Source: Escherichia marmotae
Lineage (GTDB): Bacteria; Pseudomonadota; Gammaproteobacteria; Enterobacterales; Enterobacteriaceae
Length of the DNA stretch: 64,000 nt
Direction of reading: 5' to 3'
Assembly: GCF_002900365.1 (NCBI RefSeq)
Contig: NZ_CP025979.1
Coordinates: 2,666,001-2,730,000 of the forward strand
Shown here: piece after piece, positions 8,313-18,943 of the stretch
Position numbering within the stretch: position 1 is the stretch's first letter
How the letters are laid out: every line of letters starts with the position of its first letter
Notes under the pieces: generated by a model
Told to the model about the DNA's origin: nothing
Seen by the model: the letters and a program-made list of their open reading frames with translations, nothing else
Database searches by the model: none
Position numbers and translations under genes: made by a program

Positions 8313-10640
8313 AGCAGCTTTCGCAACCCACGCTTTCAGTACTTCTACGTCGTGACGCCACTCTTCTTTCATCTCTTCAATCCATTCACCAACATTATCT
8401 TCCCACGCAGGAAGATCGGGAGACTGGATCTGCTGACCAAGCTGCTGCAGATGGCGTAACCCCACTGACCCCGCCGCACCTTTAATTTTGTGGCCTTCCT
8501 CGACGATGCCTTTTTTATCTTGCGCCGTCAGATTCGATTCCAACACGCTCACATAACCCGGCATCATTTTCTCAAACACCGCTAACCCGTCAGTGATCAG
8601 CTTCGGCCCTACAAGTTCGAGATACTGTTCCAGCATAGGAATATCAAGCAATGCTTCCGATTTACCGCTCTCTTCTGTCGTCATCGTGCTTTCCTCATCA
8701 TCCTGGGTATCCCAGAATTTCTTGATCATCGCAGTTAGCGCCGGCACAGAAAGCGGCTTACTCAGCACATCATCCATTCCGGCATTGAGGTACTCTTGTT
8801 TATCTTTCAGCACATTGGCAGTTAAAGCCACCAGCGGCGGTAAATCTTCGCGCGGATAACGCTTCGTCAGTTCACGAGAGATATCCAGTCCGGTCATATC
8901 CGGTAACTGAATATCCAGCAACACCAGGTCGTATTCGCCAGGTTTAAACATCTCCAGCGCCGCCTTACCGGTCATCGCTACGTCGACAGTATTGCCGAGC
9001 TTTTCCAGCACCGAGCGTGCAACAATAACGTTCAGTTCAATATCTTCTACCAGCAGCACATTCAGCGCCGGTAAAGGCATATCATCTTCGTCAAACGCAT
9101 CATCCACTTCTTCCGCCACCGACGGTGCATGGATCGTCAAAGTAAAGGTTGAACCTTTCCCTTGTTCGCTGGTGACGGTGATATCCCCCCCCATATTTTT
9201 CGCCAGCCGACGAGAAACCGCCAGACCAATACCGGTGCCGGTGGCAGGTTTACCGCCGTGGCTGTCTTTCACCTGGTAATACATAGCAAAAATTTTATCC
9301 AGCTCATCCTGCGGAATACCGATGCCAGAATCTTCCACTTCAAAATGCAACATGCCCCCTTCGTCATAACGCACACGAACGGTCACTTGCCCCTTCTGAG
9401 TGAATTTGACGGCGTTACTGATTAAGTTCCACAGGATCTGGCGTAAACGTGTGCCGTCGGTAATGATCTGATGCGGCAACGGCAGCGTCGGTTCCAGAAT
9501 AAAACGCAGCCCTTTTTGCTGTGCCTGTAATGCGGAGAGGTTTTCCAGATCGGCAAGAAAGCTGGTGAAATCAACCGGCTGGTTATCAAGTTGAACTTTA
9601 CGCCGCTCCATCTTATCCATGTCGATAATATCGTTGAAGATATTCCCCAATGTGACGGCGGAAACATGGATAGTTTTGAGATATTTTTCCTGCTCAGCGG
9701 TGAGTTCCGTATCCAGCAAGATACGACTTAATCCAACGATACCGTTCAGCGGCGTACGCAACTCATGGCTGATTGTCGAGATAAAAGTAGTTTTGTCGCG
9801 GCTGGCGCGTTCGAGCGCATCCTGATAACGCTTACGCTCGGTAATGTCGCGACCAAAGCCCATCAAACCGTGGCGTTTACCTACACGGTCGTAGTACGGC
9901 ACTTTACGGATTTCAAAGCAGGCTTTGCGCCCGTCCGGATAATCCAGCCACTGTTCATAGGTCAGCGACACATTATGACGGAACACTTTCTCATCGGTTT
10001 CAATGACTTTTGCTGCGGCTTCCGGCGAGTAAACATCAGCAGGCTTCAGATGCACCAGTTGTTTTTCACTTTTCCCGGTCAGCAGCTCCATCGCGCGATT
10101 ACAGCCGGAAAACTCTTTATCTTCGTTACGATAAAAAACCAGGTCGGGTGAAGCATCAAGGAAGGAACGTAAGAATGAGGATTGCTGTTCGAGCTGAATC
10201 TGCGTCTCTTCGCGCTCTTTGATTTCAATTTTCAACTGACCGAAGGTTTCCTGCAATTCAGCTTCTGCTTTTTCACGAACGGCAATTTCCTGATTAAGCT
10301 GGGTAATATTATCTTTCAGTTGTACGTTGAGGCTCAGATCGCGCTCGCGCATCTCCTCCAGCTTTTGCACCAGCCGGGACAGACGTTGCCGTGATTCTTC
10401 CAGTTGCTCCACCACTACCGAAAGAAAGTAAACCGCCCACGGTGTAATCAACAAACCAAAGAAGATGGAACGGATAACATCAATACTTTCAACTTCACCA
10501 TGCAGCACCATGGTCACCGCCATTTGAACCACAATGGCGAGCACCACCAGCGCCAGCGCCAGTAGCATTGAGAAGCGCACCAGACCTAACTTCATCATCA
10601 GGTCAACATAGTACTGCGCCAACAAACGAATTTGCTTCAT
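8304..10640 (-). CDS. arcB: Aerobic respiration control sensor kinase ArcB (tripartite hybrid)
   Basis: 778 residues, same length and start as K-12, so known numbering applies: two membrane segments (about 23-77), a coiled linker and PAS domain (about 153-270), the H1 transmitter histidine H292 in FISTISHELRTPLNG, ATPase boxes, a receiver with D576 (VLLLDIQLPD), and a C-terminal Hpt domain with H717 (EGHKIKGAAGS). It senses quinone redox state and phosphorylates ArcA when respiration is limited. The 3' end is antisense to the ArcZ terminator, and ArcZ represses arcB. Confidence 0.98.
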   Translation of the reverse strand: MKQIRLLAQYYVDLMMKLGLVRFSMLLALALVVLAIVVQMAVTMVLHGEVESIDVIRSIFFGLLITPWAVYFLSVVVEQLEESRQRLSRLVQKLEEMRERDLSLNVQLKDNITQLNQEIAVREKAEAELQETFGQLKIEIKEREETQIQLEQQSSFLRSFLDASPDLVFYRNEDKEFSGCNRAMELLTGKSEKQLVHLKPADVYSPEAAAKVIETDEKVFRHNVSLTYEQWLDYPDGRKACFEIRKVPYYDRVGKRHGLMGFGRDITERKRYQDALERASRDKTTFISTISHELRTPLNGIVGLSRILLDTELTAEQEKYLKTIHVSAVTLGNIFNDIIDMDKMERRKVQLDNQPVDFTSFLADLENLSALQAQQKGLRFILEPTLPLPHQIITDGTRLRQILWNLISNAVKFTQKGQVTVRVRYDEGGMLHFEVEDSGIGIPQDELDKIFAMYYQVKDSHGGKPATGTGIGLAVSRRLAKNMGGDITVTSEQGKGSTFTLTIHAPSVAEEVDDAFDEDDMPLPALNVLLVEDIELNVIVARSVLEKLGNTVDVAMTGKAALEMFKPGEYDLVLLDIQLPDMTGLDISRELTKRYPREDLPPLVALTANVLKDKQEYLNAGMDDVLSKPLSVPALTAMIKKFWDTQDDEESTMTTEESGKSEALLDIPMLEQYLELVGPKLITDGLAVFEKMMPGYVSVLESNLTAQDKKGIVEEGHKIKGAAGSVGLRHLQQLGQQIQSPDLPAWEDNVGEWIEEMKEEWRHDVEVLKAWVAKAAKK

Positions 10641-10735
10641 TTAAGGAATTCCTTCACGACAACCTGCCACAATAATACCCAATTCTGACAGTTACGCTGA
10701 AAATTGTGTGAGAAATGCGGAATTCCCCAGATTAA

Positions 10736-11665
10736 CTACGAGGAAGGTGGCATCCACGGGCGTCCCAACGCCGATCCCTGCACGCCGTGTTCAGTAAGAT
10801 AGCGATCCAGCTCGACCATTCCCGTCCAGCGATTTTCACACCACAGTGGGGCAAGTAGCGTCGGGCGACGGACGCTGGCGGAAATACGATGATAGATAAC
10901 TTCCGGTGGTGTATGGCGGATCATTTCTCCCGCTGTCAGCGTGTAATCGTCCAGTTCAATACCGTTCAAACGCCCCGCTTCCCATGCTTTCGCCATAATG
11001 CTGCCTTTCACGATATGCAGCGGATGCAGTTTTATGCCGTCAACACCGGTTTCCACCACCTGCTCCAGCGTTTGCAGACATTCAGAGCGTCCTTCACCCG
11101 GCAGGCCGACAATTAAGTGCGAACACACTTTCAGCCCGCGTTCACGTGCCCGTTGCGTCGTGCGTTGATAACAGGCGAAATCATGGCCACGGTTAATACG
11201 GTGTAGCGTTTTGTCATGAGCGGTTTGCAGTCCCAGTTCCAGCCACACTTCATAACCCTGATCTTTATATTCGCAAAGCAGATCCAGCACAGCATCCGGT
11301 ACGCAGTCCGGGCGGGTGCCAACACACAAACCGACAATATTGGCCTGACTCACCGCCTGCTGATACATAGAGCGCAGTACCTGAACTTCCGCAAAGGTGC
11401 TGGTATAAGCCTGAAAGTAAGCCAGATAGCGTTTCGCGCGATTAACTAAATTTGCCTGATGCGCCAGTTGTTCGGCAATAGAACGATGTTGCTGTTCTTC
11501 GTCGGCAAACGAGGCAACATTACAGAATGTGCAGCCACCGCGTCCGATGGTGCCATCACGATTCGGGCAGCTAAAACCACCGTGCAGCGTCAGTTTATGC
11601 ACCTTTTGCCCGTAACGACGGGTAAGATCTCCACCAAACATATTGACTAATTTCTGTAACTGCAT
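10736..11665 (-). CDS. yhcC: Radical SAM protein YhcC
   Basis: 309 residues from the Met at 11665 (MQLQKLVNMFGGDLTRRYG). Radical SAM family TIGR01212: iron-sulfur cysteines in GGFSCPNRDGTIGRGGCTFC at about residues 30-46. A substrate has not been firmly assigned; the family has been proposed to act in RNA or protein modification. Stands alone between arcB and the long gltB upstream region, divergent from gltB. Confidence 0.93.
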   Translation of the reverse strand: MQLQKLVNMFGGDLTRRYGQKVHKLTLHGGFSCPNRDGTIGRGGCTFCNVASFADEEQQHRSIAEQLAHQANLVNRAKRYLAYFQAYTSTFAEVQVLRSMYQQAVSQANIVGLCVGTRPDCVPDAVLDLLCEYKDQGYEVWLELGLQTAHDKTLHRINRGHDFACYQRTTQRARERGLKVCSHLIVGLPGEGRSECLQTLEQVVETGVDGIKLHPLHIVKGSIMAKAWEAGRLNGIELDDYTLTAGEMIRHTPPEVIYHRISASVRRPTLLAPLWCENRWTGMVELDRYLTEHGVQGSALGRPWMPPSS

Positions 11666-12341
11666 AATCTGATAGACCGCGCCTTGAAAAGAGGCCAAAG
11701 CCTGCCATTTTTAGCTCAATTCCGCGATGACCTGGATCAATCGCCCTGGCCTGCCTTTACCAACTGCATATTCAATCACAATTACTGAAATTTAATGCAA
11801 TATCGTATTAATTACTTTTCCTTATCTTGCGTCGGATTTTTTTATCCGCTAATGGATTTTAAACAAAAACAGTAGTATGAAACGCCTTTATCTCTCAATG
11901 CAGTATAAAATGCTGGTTTAAGCGTCAGTTCAAGGCAGGATAAGGGTTAACACGCCTCTATAGTAGTCAGGAACTCAACGTTTTCCTTTTTCACCCCACT
12001 TTAATTCAAAATAAGATATTTCATTTAATTTCAATAAATTAATGAATATTTTTGCGCTAAAGCACATTTCTATACCAATAAGCTTGCCATTTGACCTGTG
12101 TCGCCTTTACCGATAAGTTGGAAATCCGCTGGAAGCTTTCTGGATGAGCAGCCTGCTCATCATATTTATGCAGTAATTGAGATCCCCTCTTCACCGTATT
12201 AACCGATGCGAAAAGGACAAAAAAAGGGGGCGAATGCGAGGTAAGCGTATGAAACGCAACCCCCGTCGCCACGCTCTTTCTGTGCCCGTGCGTTACGGTT
12301 CGGAAGTGGGGTTCCCGCAGAGCCTGGGGGAGGTTCACGAT
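11666..12341 (+). promoter_or_regulatory. yhcC-gltB intergenic region (gltB promoter and leader)
   Basis: About 680 bases with no convincing gene. The middle (about 11,780-12,060) is AT-rich with many short A and T tracts, as expected for the gltBD control region, where Lrp is known to wrap several upstream sites in K-12. I could not delimit individual Lrp sites by eye. Two in-frame Mets (12249, 12342) both have purine-rich ribosome sites. Confidence 0.6.
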
Positions 12342-15300
12342 ATGTTGTACGATAAATCCCTTGAGAGGGACAACTGTGGTTTCGGCCTGATCGCCCACAT
12401 AGAAGGCGAACCTAGCCACAAGGTAGTGCGTACGGCAATACACGCACTGGCCCGCATGCAGCACCGTGGCGCGATTCTCGCTGATGGTAAAACCGGCGAC
12501 GGTTGCGGCTTGCTGTTACAAAAACCGGATCGCTTTTTTCGCATCGTTGCGCAAGAACGCGGCTGGCGTTTAGCGAAAAACTACGCCGTCGGGATGATCT
12601 TTCTGAATAAAGATCCCGAACTCGCCGCTGCCGCACGCCGCATCATTGAAGAAGAGCTGCAACGCGAAACATTGTCGATTGTGGGCTGGCGTGATGTCCC
12701 CACCAACGAAGGCGTACTGGGTGAAATTGCCCTCTCCTCTCTGCCACGCATTGAGCAAATTTTCGTTAACGCTCCGGCTGGCTGGCGTCCGCGCGATATG
12801 GAGCGCCGTCTGTTTATCGCCCGTCGCCGCATTGAGAAACGTCTCGAATCCGATAAAGACTTCTACATCTGTAGCCTGTCGAATCTGGTCAACATCTATA
12901 AAGGTCTGTGTATGCCGGCGGATTTGCCGCGCTTTTACCTGGATCTTGCGGATCTGCGTCTGGAATCAGCTATCTGCCTGTTCCATCAACGCTTCTCCAC
13001 CAACACCGTGCCGCGCTGGCCACTGGCGCAGCCATTCCGTTACCTCGCACATAACGGTGAAATCAACACCATCACCGGTAACCGTCAGTGGGCGCGTGCC
13101 CGTACTTATAAATTCCAGACGCCGCTAATCCCCGATTTACACGACGCAGCACCGTTTGTGAACGAAACCGGCTCCGACTCCAGCTCGATGGATAACATGC
13201 TGGAACTGCTGCTGGCGGGTGGGATGGATATCATCCGCGCCATGCGTCTGTTAGTGCCACCTGCCTGGCAGAACAACCCGGATATGGACCCGGAACTGCG
13301 CGCGTTCTTCGACTTTAACTCCATGCATATGGAGCCGTGGGATGGCCCGGCGGGCATCGTGATGTCCGACGGTCGTTTCGCCGCCTGTAACCTCGACCGT
13401 AACGGTCTGCGTCCGGCACGCTACGTCATCACCAAAGATAAGTTGATCACCTGCGCCTCTGAAGTCGGCATCTGGGATTATCAGCCTGATGAAGTGGTGG
13501 AAAAAGGCCGCGTCGGGCCAGGTGAGCTGATGGTGATCGACACTCGCAGTGGGCGTATTCTGCACTCGGCGGAAACCGATGATGACCTGAAAAGCCGCCA
13601 TCCGTACAAAGAGTGGATGGCGAAAAACGTCCGCCGTCTGGTGCCGTTTGAAGACTTGCCTGATGAAGAAGTGGGGAGTCGCGAACTGGACGACGACACG
13701 CTTGCCAGCTACCAGAAACAGTTTAACTACAGCGCGGAAGAGTTGGATTCCGTGATCCGCGTACTGGGCGAAAACGGCCAGGAAGCCGTCGGTTCGATGG
13801 GCGACGACACCCCATTCGCCGTGCTCTCCAGCCAGCCGCGTATTATTTACGACTACTTCCGTCAGCAATTTGCCCAGGTGACTAACCCGCCAATCGACCC
13901 CCTGCGTGAAGCGCATGTCATGTCGCTCGCCACCAGCATCGGTCGTGAAATGAACGTCTTCTGCGAAGCAGAAGGCCAGGCGCACCGCTTAAGCTTTAAA
14001 TCGCCAATTCTGCTCTACTCCGATTTCAAACAGCTCACGACCATGAAAGAGGAGCACTATCGCGCAGATACGCTGGATATCACCTTTGACGTTAGCAAAA
14101 CCACGCTTGAAGCGACGGTTAAAGAGCTGTGCGATAAAGCCGAAAAAATGGTACGTAGCGGCACCGTGCTACTGGTACTTTCAGACCGAAATATCGGTAA
14201 AGATCGCCTGCCAGTTCCGGCTCCGATGGCGGTTGGCGCGATCCAGACCCGTCTGGTCGATCAAAGCCTGCGTTGCGATGCCAACATCATCGTCGAAACC
14301 GCCAGCGCCCGCGATCCGCACCACTTCGCTGTGCTGCTGGGCTTCGGTGCAACCGCCATTTATCCGTACCTTGCCTATGAAACGCTGGGACGCTTAATCG
14401 ACACCCATGCGATTGCCAAAGACTATCGTACCGTGATGCTGAACTACCGTAACGGCATCAACAAAGGCTTGTACAAAATCATGTCCAAAATGGGCATCTC
14501 CACCATCGCCTCTTACCGCTGCTCGAAACTGTTCGAAGCAGTCGGTCTGCACGATGACGTGATGAGCCTGTGCTTCCAGGGCGCAGTCAGCCGCATTGGC
14601 GGCGCGAGCTTTGAAGATTTCCAGCAGGATCTGCTGAATCTTTCAAAACGTGCCTGGCTGGCGCGTAAACCCATCAGCCAGGGCGGCTTGTTAAAATACG
14701 TGCATGGCGGCGAATACCACGCCTACAACCCGGACGTCGTGCGCATACTACAACAGGCAGTTCAGAGTGGCGAGTACAGCGACTATCAGGAATACGCGAA
14801 GCTGGTTAACGAGCGTCCGGCAACGACACTGCGCGATCTGCTGGCGATTACTCCGGGTGATGATGCGGTCAACATTGCTGATGTTGAACCAGCCAGTGAA
14901 CTGTTTAAACGCTTCGATACCGCAGCGATGTCTATCGGCGCATTAAGCCCGGAAGCCCACGAAGCGCTGGCGGAAGCGATGAACAGCATCGGCGGTAACT
15001 CTAACTCCGGGGAAGGCGGTGAAGATCCGGCGCGTTACGGCACCAATAAAGTCTCACGTATCAAACAAGTCGCTTCTGGCCGCTTCGGCGTAACCCCGGC
15101 GTATCTGGTTAACGCCGACGTGATTCAGATTAAAGTCGCTCAGGGCGCGAAACCGGGCGAAGGTGGTCAGTTACCTGGCGATAAAGTCACGCCGTATATC
15201 GCCAAACTGCGCTACTCCGTGCCGGGCGTAACGCTGCTCTCCCCGCCGCCACACCACGATATCTACTCTATCGAGGATTTAGCGCAGCTTATTTTCGACC

Positions 15301-16802
15301 TGAAACAGGTTAACCCGAAAGCGATGATCTCCGTCAAACTGGTTTCTGAACCAGGCGTCGGGACTATCGCAACCGGCGTTGCGAAAGCGTATGCCGATTT
15401 AATCACCATCGCGGGCTATGACGGCGGCACCGGCGCAAGCCCGCTCTCCTCGGTGAAATACGCAGGCTGCCCGTGGGAACTGGGCCTAGTGGAAACTCAG
15501 CAGGCACTGGTGGCTAACGGCCTGCGCCATAAAATTCGTTTGCAGGTTGATGGCGGCCTGAAAACAGGTGTTGATATCATCAAAGCGGCAATTCTCGGCG
15601 CGGAAAGCTTTGGCTTTGGCACCGGTCCGATGGTGGCGCTGGGTTGTAAATACCTGCGTATTTGCCACCTGAACAACTGCGCCACCGGCGTAGCAACTCA
15701 GGACGAAAAACTGCGTAAGAATCACTATCACGGCTTACCGTTCAAAGTGACTAACTACTTTGAGTTTATCGCCCGTGAAACCCGCGAGCTGATGGCGCAA
15801 CTGGGTGTAACACGTCTGGTCGATCTGATTGGTCGTACCGACCTGCTCAAAGAACTGGACGGCTACACAGCAAAACAACAGAAACTGGAGCTGTCTCGCC
15901 TGCTGGAGACCGCCGAGCCACATCCGGGTAAAGCGCTCTATTGCACTGAGAAAAACCCACCGTTTGATAACGGCATACTCAACGCGCAGTTGCTGCAACA
16001 GGCGAAACCGTTTGTCGATGAGCGCCAGAGCAAAACCTTCTGGTTCGATATTCGCAACACCGACCGTTCCGTGGGCGCATCACTCTCTGGCTACATCGCG
16101 CAAACACACGGCGATCAGGGGCTGGCAGCCGATCCTATCAAAGCGTACTTCAACGGCACCGCGGGTCAGAGCTTCGGCGTGTGGAACGCAGGCGGCGTGG
16201 AGCTGTATCTGACTGGCGATGCTAACGACTATGTTGGTAAAGGCATGGCAGGCGGCTTAATCGCCATTCGTCCACCCGTGGGTTCAGCCTTCCGCAGCCA
16301 TGAGGCGAGCATTATCGGCAACACCTGCCTGTATGGCGCGACCGGTGGTCGTCTGTATGCCGCAGGCCGTGCAGGAGAACGTTTCGGTGTGCGTAACTCT
16401 GGTGCTATCACTGTGGTAGAAGGCATTGGCGACAACGGTTGTGAATATATGACCGGCGGTATCGTCTGTATTCTGGGTAAAACCGGCGTTAACTTTGGCG
16501 CAGGCATGACCGGGGGCTTCGCTTACGTTCTCGACGAAAGTGGTGATTTCCGCAAACGCGTTAACCCGGAACTGGTGGAAGTGTTAAGCGTTGACTCCCT
16601 GGCAATCCATGAAGAGCATCTGCGTGGTCTTATCACCGAGCATGTGCAACACACCGGTTCCCAGCGTGGTGAAGAGATCCTGGCTAACTGGTCAACCTTC
16701 GCCAGCAAATTCGCGCTGGTTAAACCGAAGTCCAGTGATGTAAAAGCACTGCTGGGTCACCGTAGTCGTAGTGCAGCAGAGTTGCGCGTGCAGGCGCAGT
16801 AA
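12342..16802 (+). CDS. gltB: Glutamate synthase (NADPH) large subunit
   Basis: 1486 residues from the Met at 12342, which follows a strong GGGGGAGG ribosome site. This start makes the catalytic cysteine residue 12 (MLYDKSLERDNC), giving the N-terminal Cys of the mature class II amidotransferase after removal of an 11-residue propeptide. An upstream in-frame Met at 12249 is an alternative annotation. Domains: glutaminase (1-430), central domain, FMN-binding synthase domain with the 3Fe-4S cysteines in CHLNNC, and a C-terminal GXGXG beta-helix. It transfers the glutamine amide to 2-oxoglutarate. gltD follows after 12 bases. Confidence 0.98.
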   Translation: MLYDKSLERDNCGFGLIAHIEGEPSHKVVRTAIHALARMQHRGAILADGKTGDGCGLLLQKPDRFFRIVAQERGWRLAKNYAVGMIFLNKDPELAAAARRIIEEELQRETLSIVGWRDVPTNEGVLGEIALSSLPRIEQIFVNAPAGWRPRDMERRLFIARRRIEKRLESDKDFYICSLSNLVNIYKGLCMPADLPRFYLDLADLRLESAICLFHQRFSTNTVPRWPLAQPFRYLAHNGEINTITGNRQWARARTYKFQTPLIPDLHDAAPFVNETGSDSSSMDNMLELLLAGGMDIIRAMRLLVPPAWQNNPDMDPELRAFFDFNSMHMEPWDGPAGIVMSDGRFAACNLDRNGLRPARYVITKDKLITCASEVGIWDYQPDEVVEKGRVGPGELMVIDTRSGRILHSAETDDDLKSRHPYKEWMAKNVRRLVPFEDLPDEEVGSRELDDDTLASYQKQFNYSAEELDSVIRVLGENGQEAVGSMGDDTPFAVLSSQPRIIYDYFRQQFAQVTNPPIDPLREAHVMSLATSIGREMNVFCEAEGQAHRLSFKSPILLYSDFKQLTTMKEEHYRADTLDITFDVSKTTLEATVKELCDKAEKMVRSGTVLLVLSDRNIGKDRLPVPAPMAVGAIQTRLVDQSLRCDANIIVETASARDPHHFAVLLGFGATAIYPYLAYETLGRLIDTHAIAKDYRTVMLNYRNGINKGLYKIMSKMGISTIASYRCSKLFEAVGLHDDVMSLCFQGAVSRIGGASFEDFQQDLLNLSKRAWLARKPISQGGLLKYVHGGEYHAYNPDVVRILQQAVQSGEYSDYQEYAKLVNERPATTLRDLLAITPGDDAVNIADVEPASELFKRFDTAAMSIGALSPEAHEALAEAMNSIGGNSNSGEGGEDPARYGTNKVSRIKQVASGRFGVTPAYLVNADVIQIKVAQGAKPGEGGQLPGDKVTPYIAKLRYSVPGVTLLSPPPHHDIYSIEDLAQLIFDLKQVNPKAMISVKLVSEPGVGTIATGVAKAYADLITIAGYDGGTGASPLSSVKYAGCPWELGLVETQQALVANGLRHKIRLQVDGGLKTGVDIIKAAILGAESFGFGTGPMVALGCKYLRICHLNNCATGVATQDEKLRKNHYHGLPFKVTNYFEFIARETRELMAQLGVTRLVDLIGRTDLLKELDGYTAKQQKLELSRLLETAEPHPGKALYCTEKNPPFDNGILNAQLLQQAKPFVDERQSKTFWFDIRNTDRSVGASLSGYIAQTHGDQGLAADPIKAYFNGTAGQSFGVWNAGGVELYLTGDANDYVGKGMAGGLIAIRPPVGSAFRSHEASIIGNTCLYGATGGRLYAAGRAGERFGVRNSGAITVVEGIGDNGCEYMTGGIVCILGKTGVNFGAGMTGGFAYVLDESGDFRKRVNPELVEVLSVDSLAIHEEHLRGLITEHVQHTGSQRGEEILANWSTFASKFALVKPKSSDVKALLGHRSRSAAELRVQAQ

Positions 16803-16814
16803 GGGGTAGCAACA

Positions 16815-18233
16815 ATGAGTCAGAATGTTTATCAATTTATCGACCTGCAGCGCGTTGATCCGCCAAAGAAACCGCTGAAGATCCGCAAAATTGAGTTCGT
16901 CGAAATTTACGAGCCGTTTTCCGAAGGCCAGGCCAAAGCGCAGGCTGACCGCTGCCTGTCGTGTGGCAACCCATACTGCGAATGGAAATGCCCGGTACAC
17001 AACTACATCCCGAACTGGCTGAAGCTCGCCAACGAGGGGCGGATTTTTGAAGCGGCAGAACTGTCGCATCAAACTAATACCCTGCCGGAAGTGTGTGGAC
17101 GCGTCTGCCCACAGGATCGCCTGTGCGAAGGCTCCTGCACCCTGAATGATGAATTTGGCGCGGTGACCATCGGTAACATTGAACGCTATATCAATGATAA
17201 AGCGTTCGAAATGGGCTGGCGTCCGGATATGTCTGGCGTAAAACAGACCGGTAAAAAAGTGGCGATTATCGGCGCAGGTCCGGCGGGGCTGGCGTGTGCG
17301 GATGTGTTAACGCGCAACGGTGTGAAAGCTGTCGTCTTCGACCGTCATCCGGAAATCGGCGGTCTGCTGACCTTTGGCATTCCGGCCTTCAAGCTGGAAA
17401 AAGAGGTGATGACGCGCCGCCGTGAAATCTTCACCGGCATGGGCATTGAGTTCCAACTCAATACCGAAGTGGGTCGTGACGTACAACTGGACGATCTACT
17501 GAACGATTACGATGCAGTGTTCCTCGGTGTCGGGACCTATCAGTCAATGCGCGGTGGACTGGAAAACGAAGACGCCGACGGCGTGTACGCGGCGCTGCCG
17601 TTCCTCATCGCCAACACCAAACAGTTAATGGGCTTTGGCGAAACCAATGAAGAACCGTTCGTCAGCATGGAAGGCAAACGCGTAGTGGTACTTGGCGGCG
17701 GCGACACCGCGATGGACTGCGTGCGCACTTCCGTGCGCCAGGGAGCGAAGCACGTCACCTGTGCCTATCGTCGTGATGAAGAGAACATGCCGGGTTCCCG
17801 TCGCGAAGTGAAAAACGCGCGGGAAGAAGGTGTGGAGTTCAAATTCAACGTCCAGCCGCTGGGTATTGAAGTAAATGGCAACGGCAAAGTCAGCGGCGTG
17901 AAAATGGTGCGTACCGAAATGGGCGAACCCGATGCTAAAGGCCGTCGCCGCGCGGAGATTGTCGCAGGCTCTGAACATATCATTCCGGCAGATGCGGTGA
18001 TCATGGCGTTTGGTTTCCGTCCACACAGCATGGAATGGCTGGCACAACACAGCGTCGAACTGGATCCCCAGGGCCGCATTATCGCTCCAGAGCGAAGCGA
18101 CAACGCCTTCCAGACCAGCAACCCGAAAATCTTCGCCGGTGGTGACATTGTGCGAGGTTCAGACCTGGTGGTAACGGCAATTGCCGAAGGCCGCAAAGCT
18201 GCTGACGGGATCATGAACTGGCTGGAAGTATAA
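16815..18233 (+). CDS. gltD: Glutamate synthase (NADPH) small subunit
   Basis: 472 residues. N-terminal cysteine clusters CLSCGNPYCEWKCPVHN and CGRVCPQDRLCEGSC bind 4Fe-4S centres. Next come an FAD Rossmann motif GAGPAGLAC (about residue 153) and an NADPH motif VLGGGDTAMDC. It passes electrons from NADPH to GltB. In K-12 the operon continues with gltF; here gltF is absent and a fimbrial operon follows after about 700 bases. Confidence 0.98.
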   Translation: MSQNVYQFIDLQRVDPPKKPLKIRKIEFVEIYEPFSEGQAKAQADRCLSCGNPYCEWKCPVHNYIPNWLKLANEGRIFEAAELSHQTNTLPEVCGRVCPQDRLCEGSCTLNDEFGAVTIGNIERYINDKAFEMGWRPDMSGVKQTGKKVAIIGAGPAGLACADVLTRNGVKAVVFDRHPEIGGLLTFGIPAFKLEKEVMTRRREIFTGMGIEFQLNTEVGRDVQLDDLLNDYDAVFLGVGTYQSMRGGLENEDADGVYAALPFLIANTKQLMGFGETNEEPFVSMEGKRVVVLGGGDTAMDCVRTSVRQGAKHVTCAYRRDEENMPGSRREVKNAREEGVEFKFNVQPLGIEVNGNGKVSGVKMVRTEMGEPDAKGRRRAEIVAGSEHIIPADAVIMAFGFRPHSMEWLAQHSVELDPQGRIIAPERSDNAFQTSNPKIFAGGDIVRGSDLVVTAIAEGRKAADGIMNWLEV

Positions 18234-18246
18234 CAAAAACCTCTCA

Positions 18247-18289
18247 CGGCTCTATCATCATCCGTTTTATCTGGCCGGTGATAGGGCTG
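18247..18289 (+). terminator. Possible terminator after gltD
   Basis: GGCTCTATCATC and GGTGATAGGGCT form an imperfect stem with a loop of about 17 bases, just past the gltD stop. There is no good T tract, so the call is weak. Confidence 0.35.
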
Positions 18290-18943
18290 AAGCCCTCCCC
18301 CGAAACATCTCTCTCCTGAAAATTACACTCTGTGTCTGAAAGTATTTCCCCCCTGACAATAAATTTGAATATCTCACTTAATAAATGGAGTCGTAATAAA
18401 TACAGTGGTAAAAAATCATTAATTAAACCTAATTAAAAAACATCATTATTGATAAAACAATTCACAGCGTGAATGTTATTCTCATTAATTTTTAATAAAA
18501 TATTAATGCCAACATATTCAAAGTAGAAATAAATAGTATAGATTACATTAAAATGCAAAATAGCCGTTCGGTTTTTAAGCGAAAAAAGCATCTATCTCCC
18601 AACAATTAAGAATACCCTTACGACAAATTAAATTCACAACATGAATAACATATATTAAATCATTAATCAGGTACTAATCTGATAATCAACCACAAAAAAA
18701 GATTTACCATAATATTAAATAACGCCGTAGACTTTCCGCATTAATATTTACCTCGGGTAAATTATTTATGCGTGGGTTATTCAACAAAAAAGTCAGCAAA
18801 CAATATTTTATTTAGACCCAAATACAAAAATAAATAATATATTTATTAATAGCCCCTATAAAAATTTAAAGCGCAAGCACGGCTCTCACGTTAACTGTTA
18901 ACGGAAAACAGTGCTTATTCACATTTAAATTTAAGGACAAATA
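18290..18943. promoter_or_regulatory. AT-rich region upstream of the fimbrial operon
   Basis: About 650 bases with no gene, strikingly AT-rich (long runs of A/T between 18,360 and 18,880) beside the mixed composition of gltD. Such regions upstream of fimbrial genes are typical H-NS and Lrp targets. I saw no invertible element with matching inverted repeats. A GGA ribosome site (AAGGACAAATA) precedes the first pilin. Confidence 0.55.

Noticed and set aside
13251..13985. 244-codon open frame on the minus strand inside gltB
   Set aside because: It is a shadow of the strongly biased gltB codons, with no family resemblance and no ribosome site or promoter of its own.
18290..18943. An invertible fim-type switch before the pilin gene
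   Set aside because: I looked for a pair of matching inverted repeats in the AT-rich region and found none, and no recombinase gene is near.
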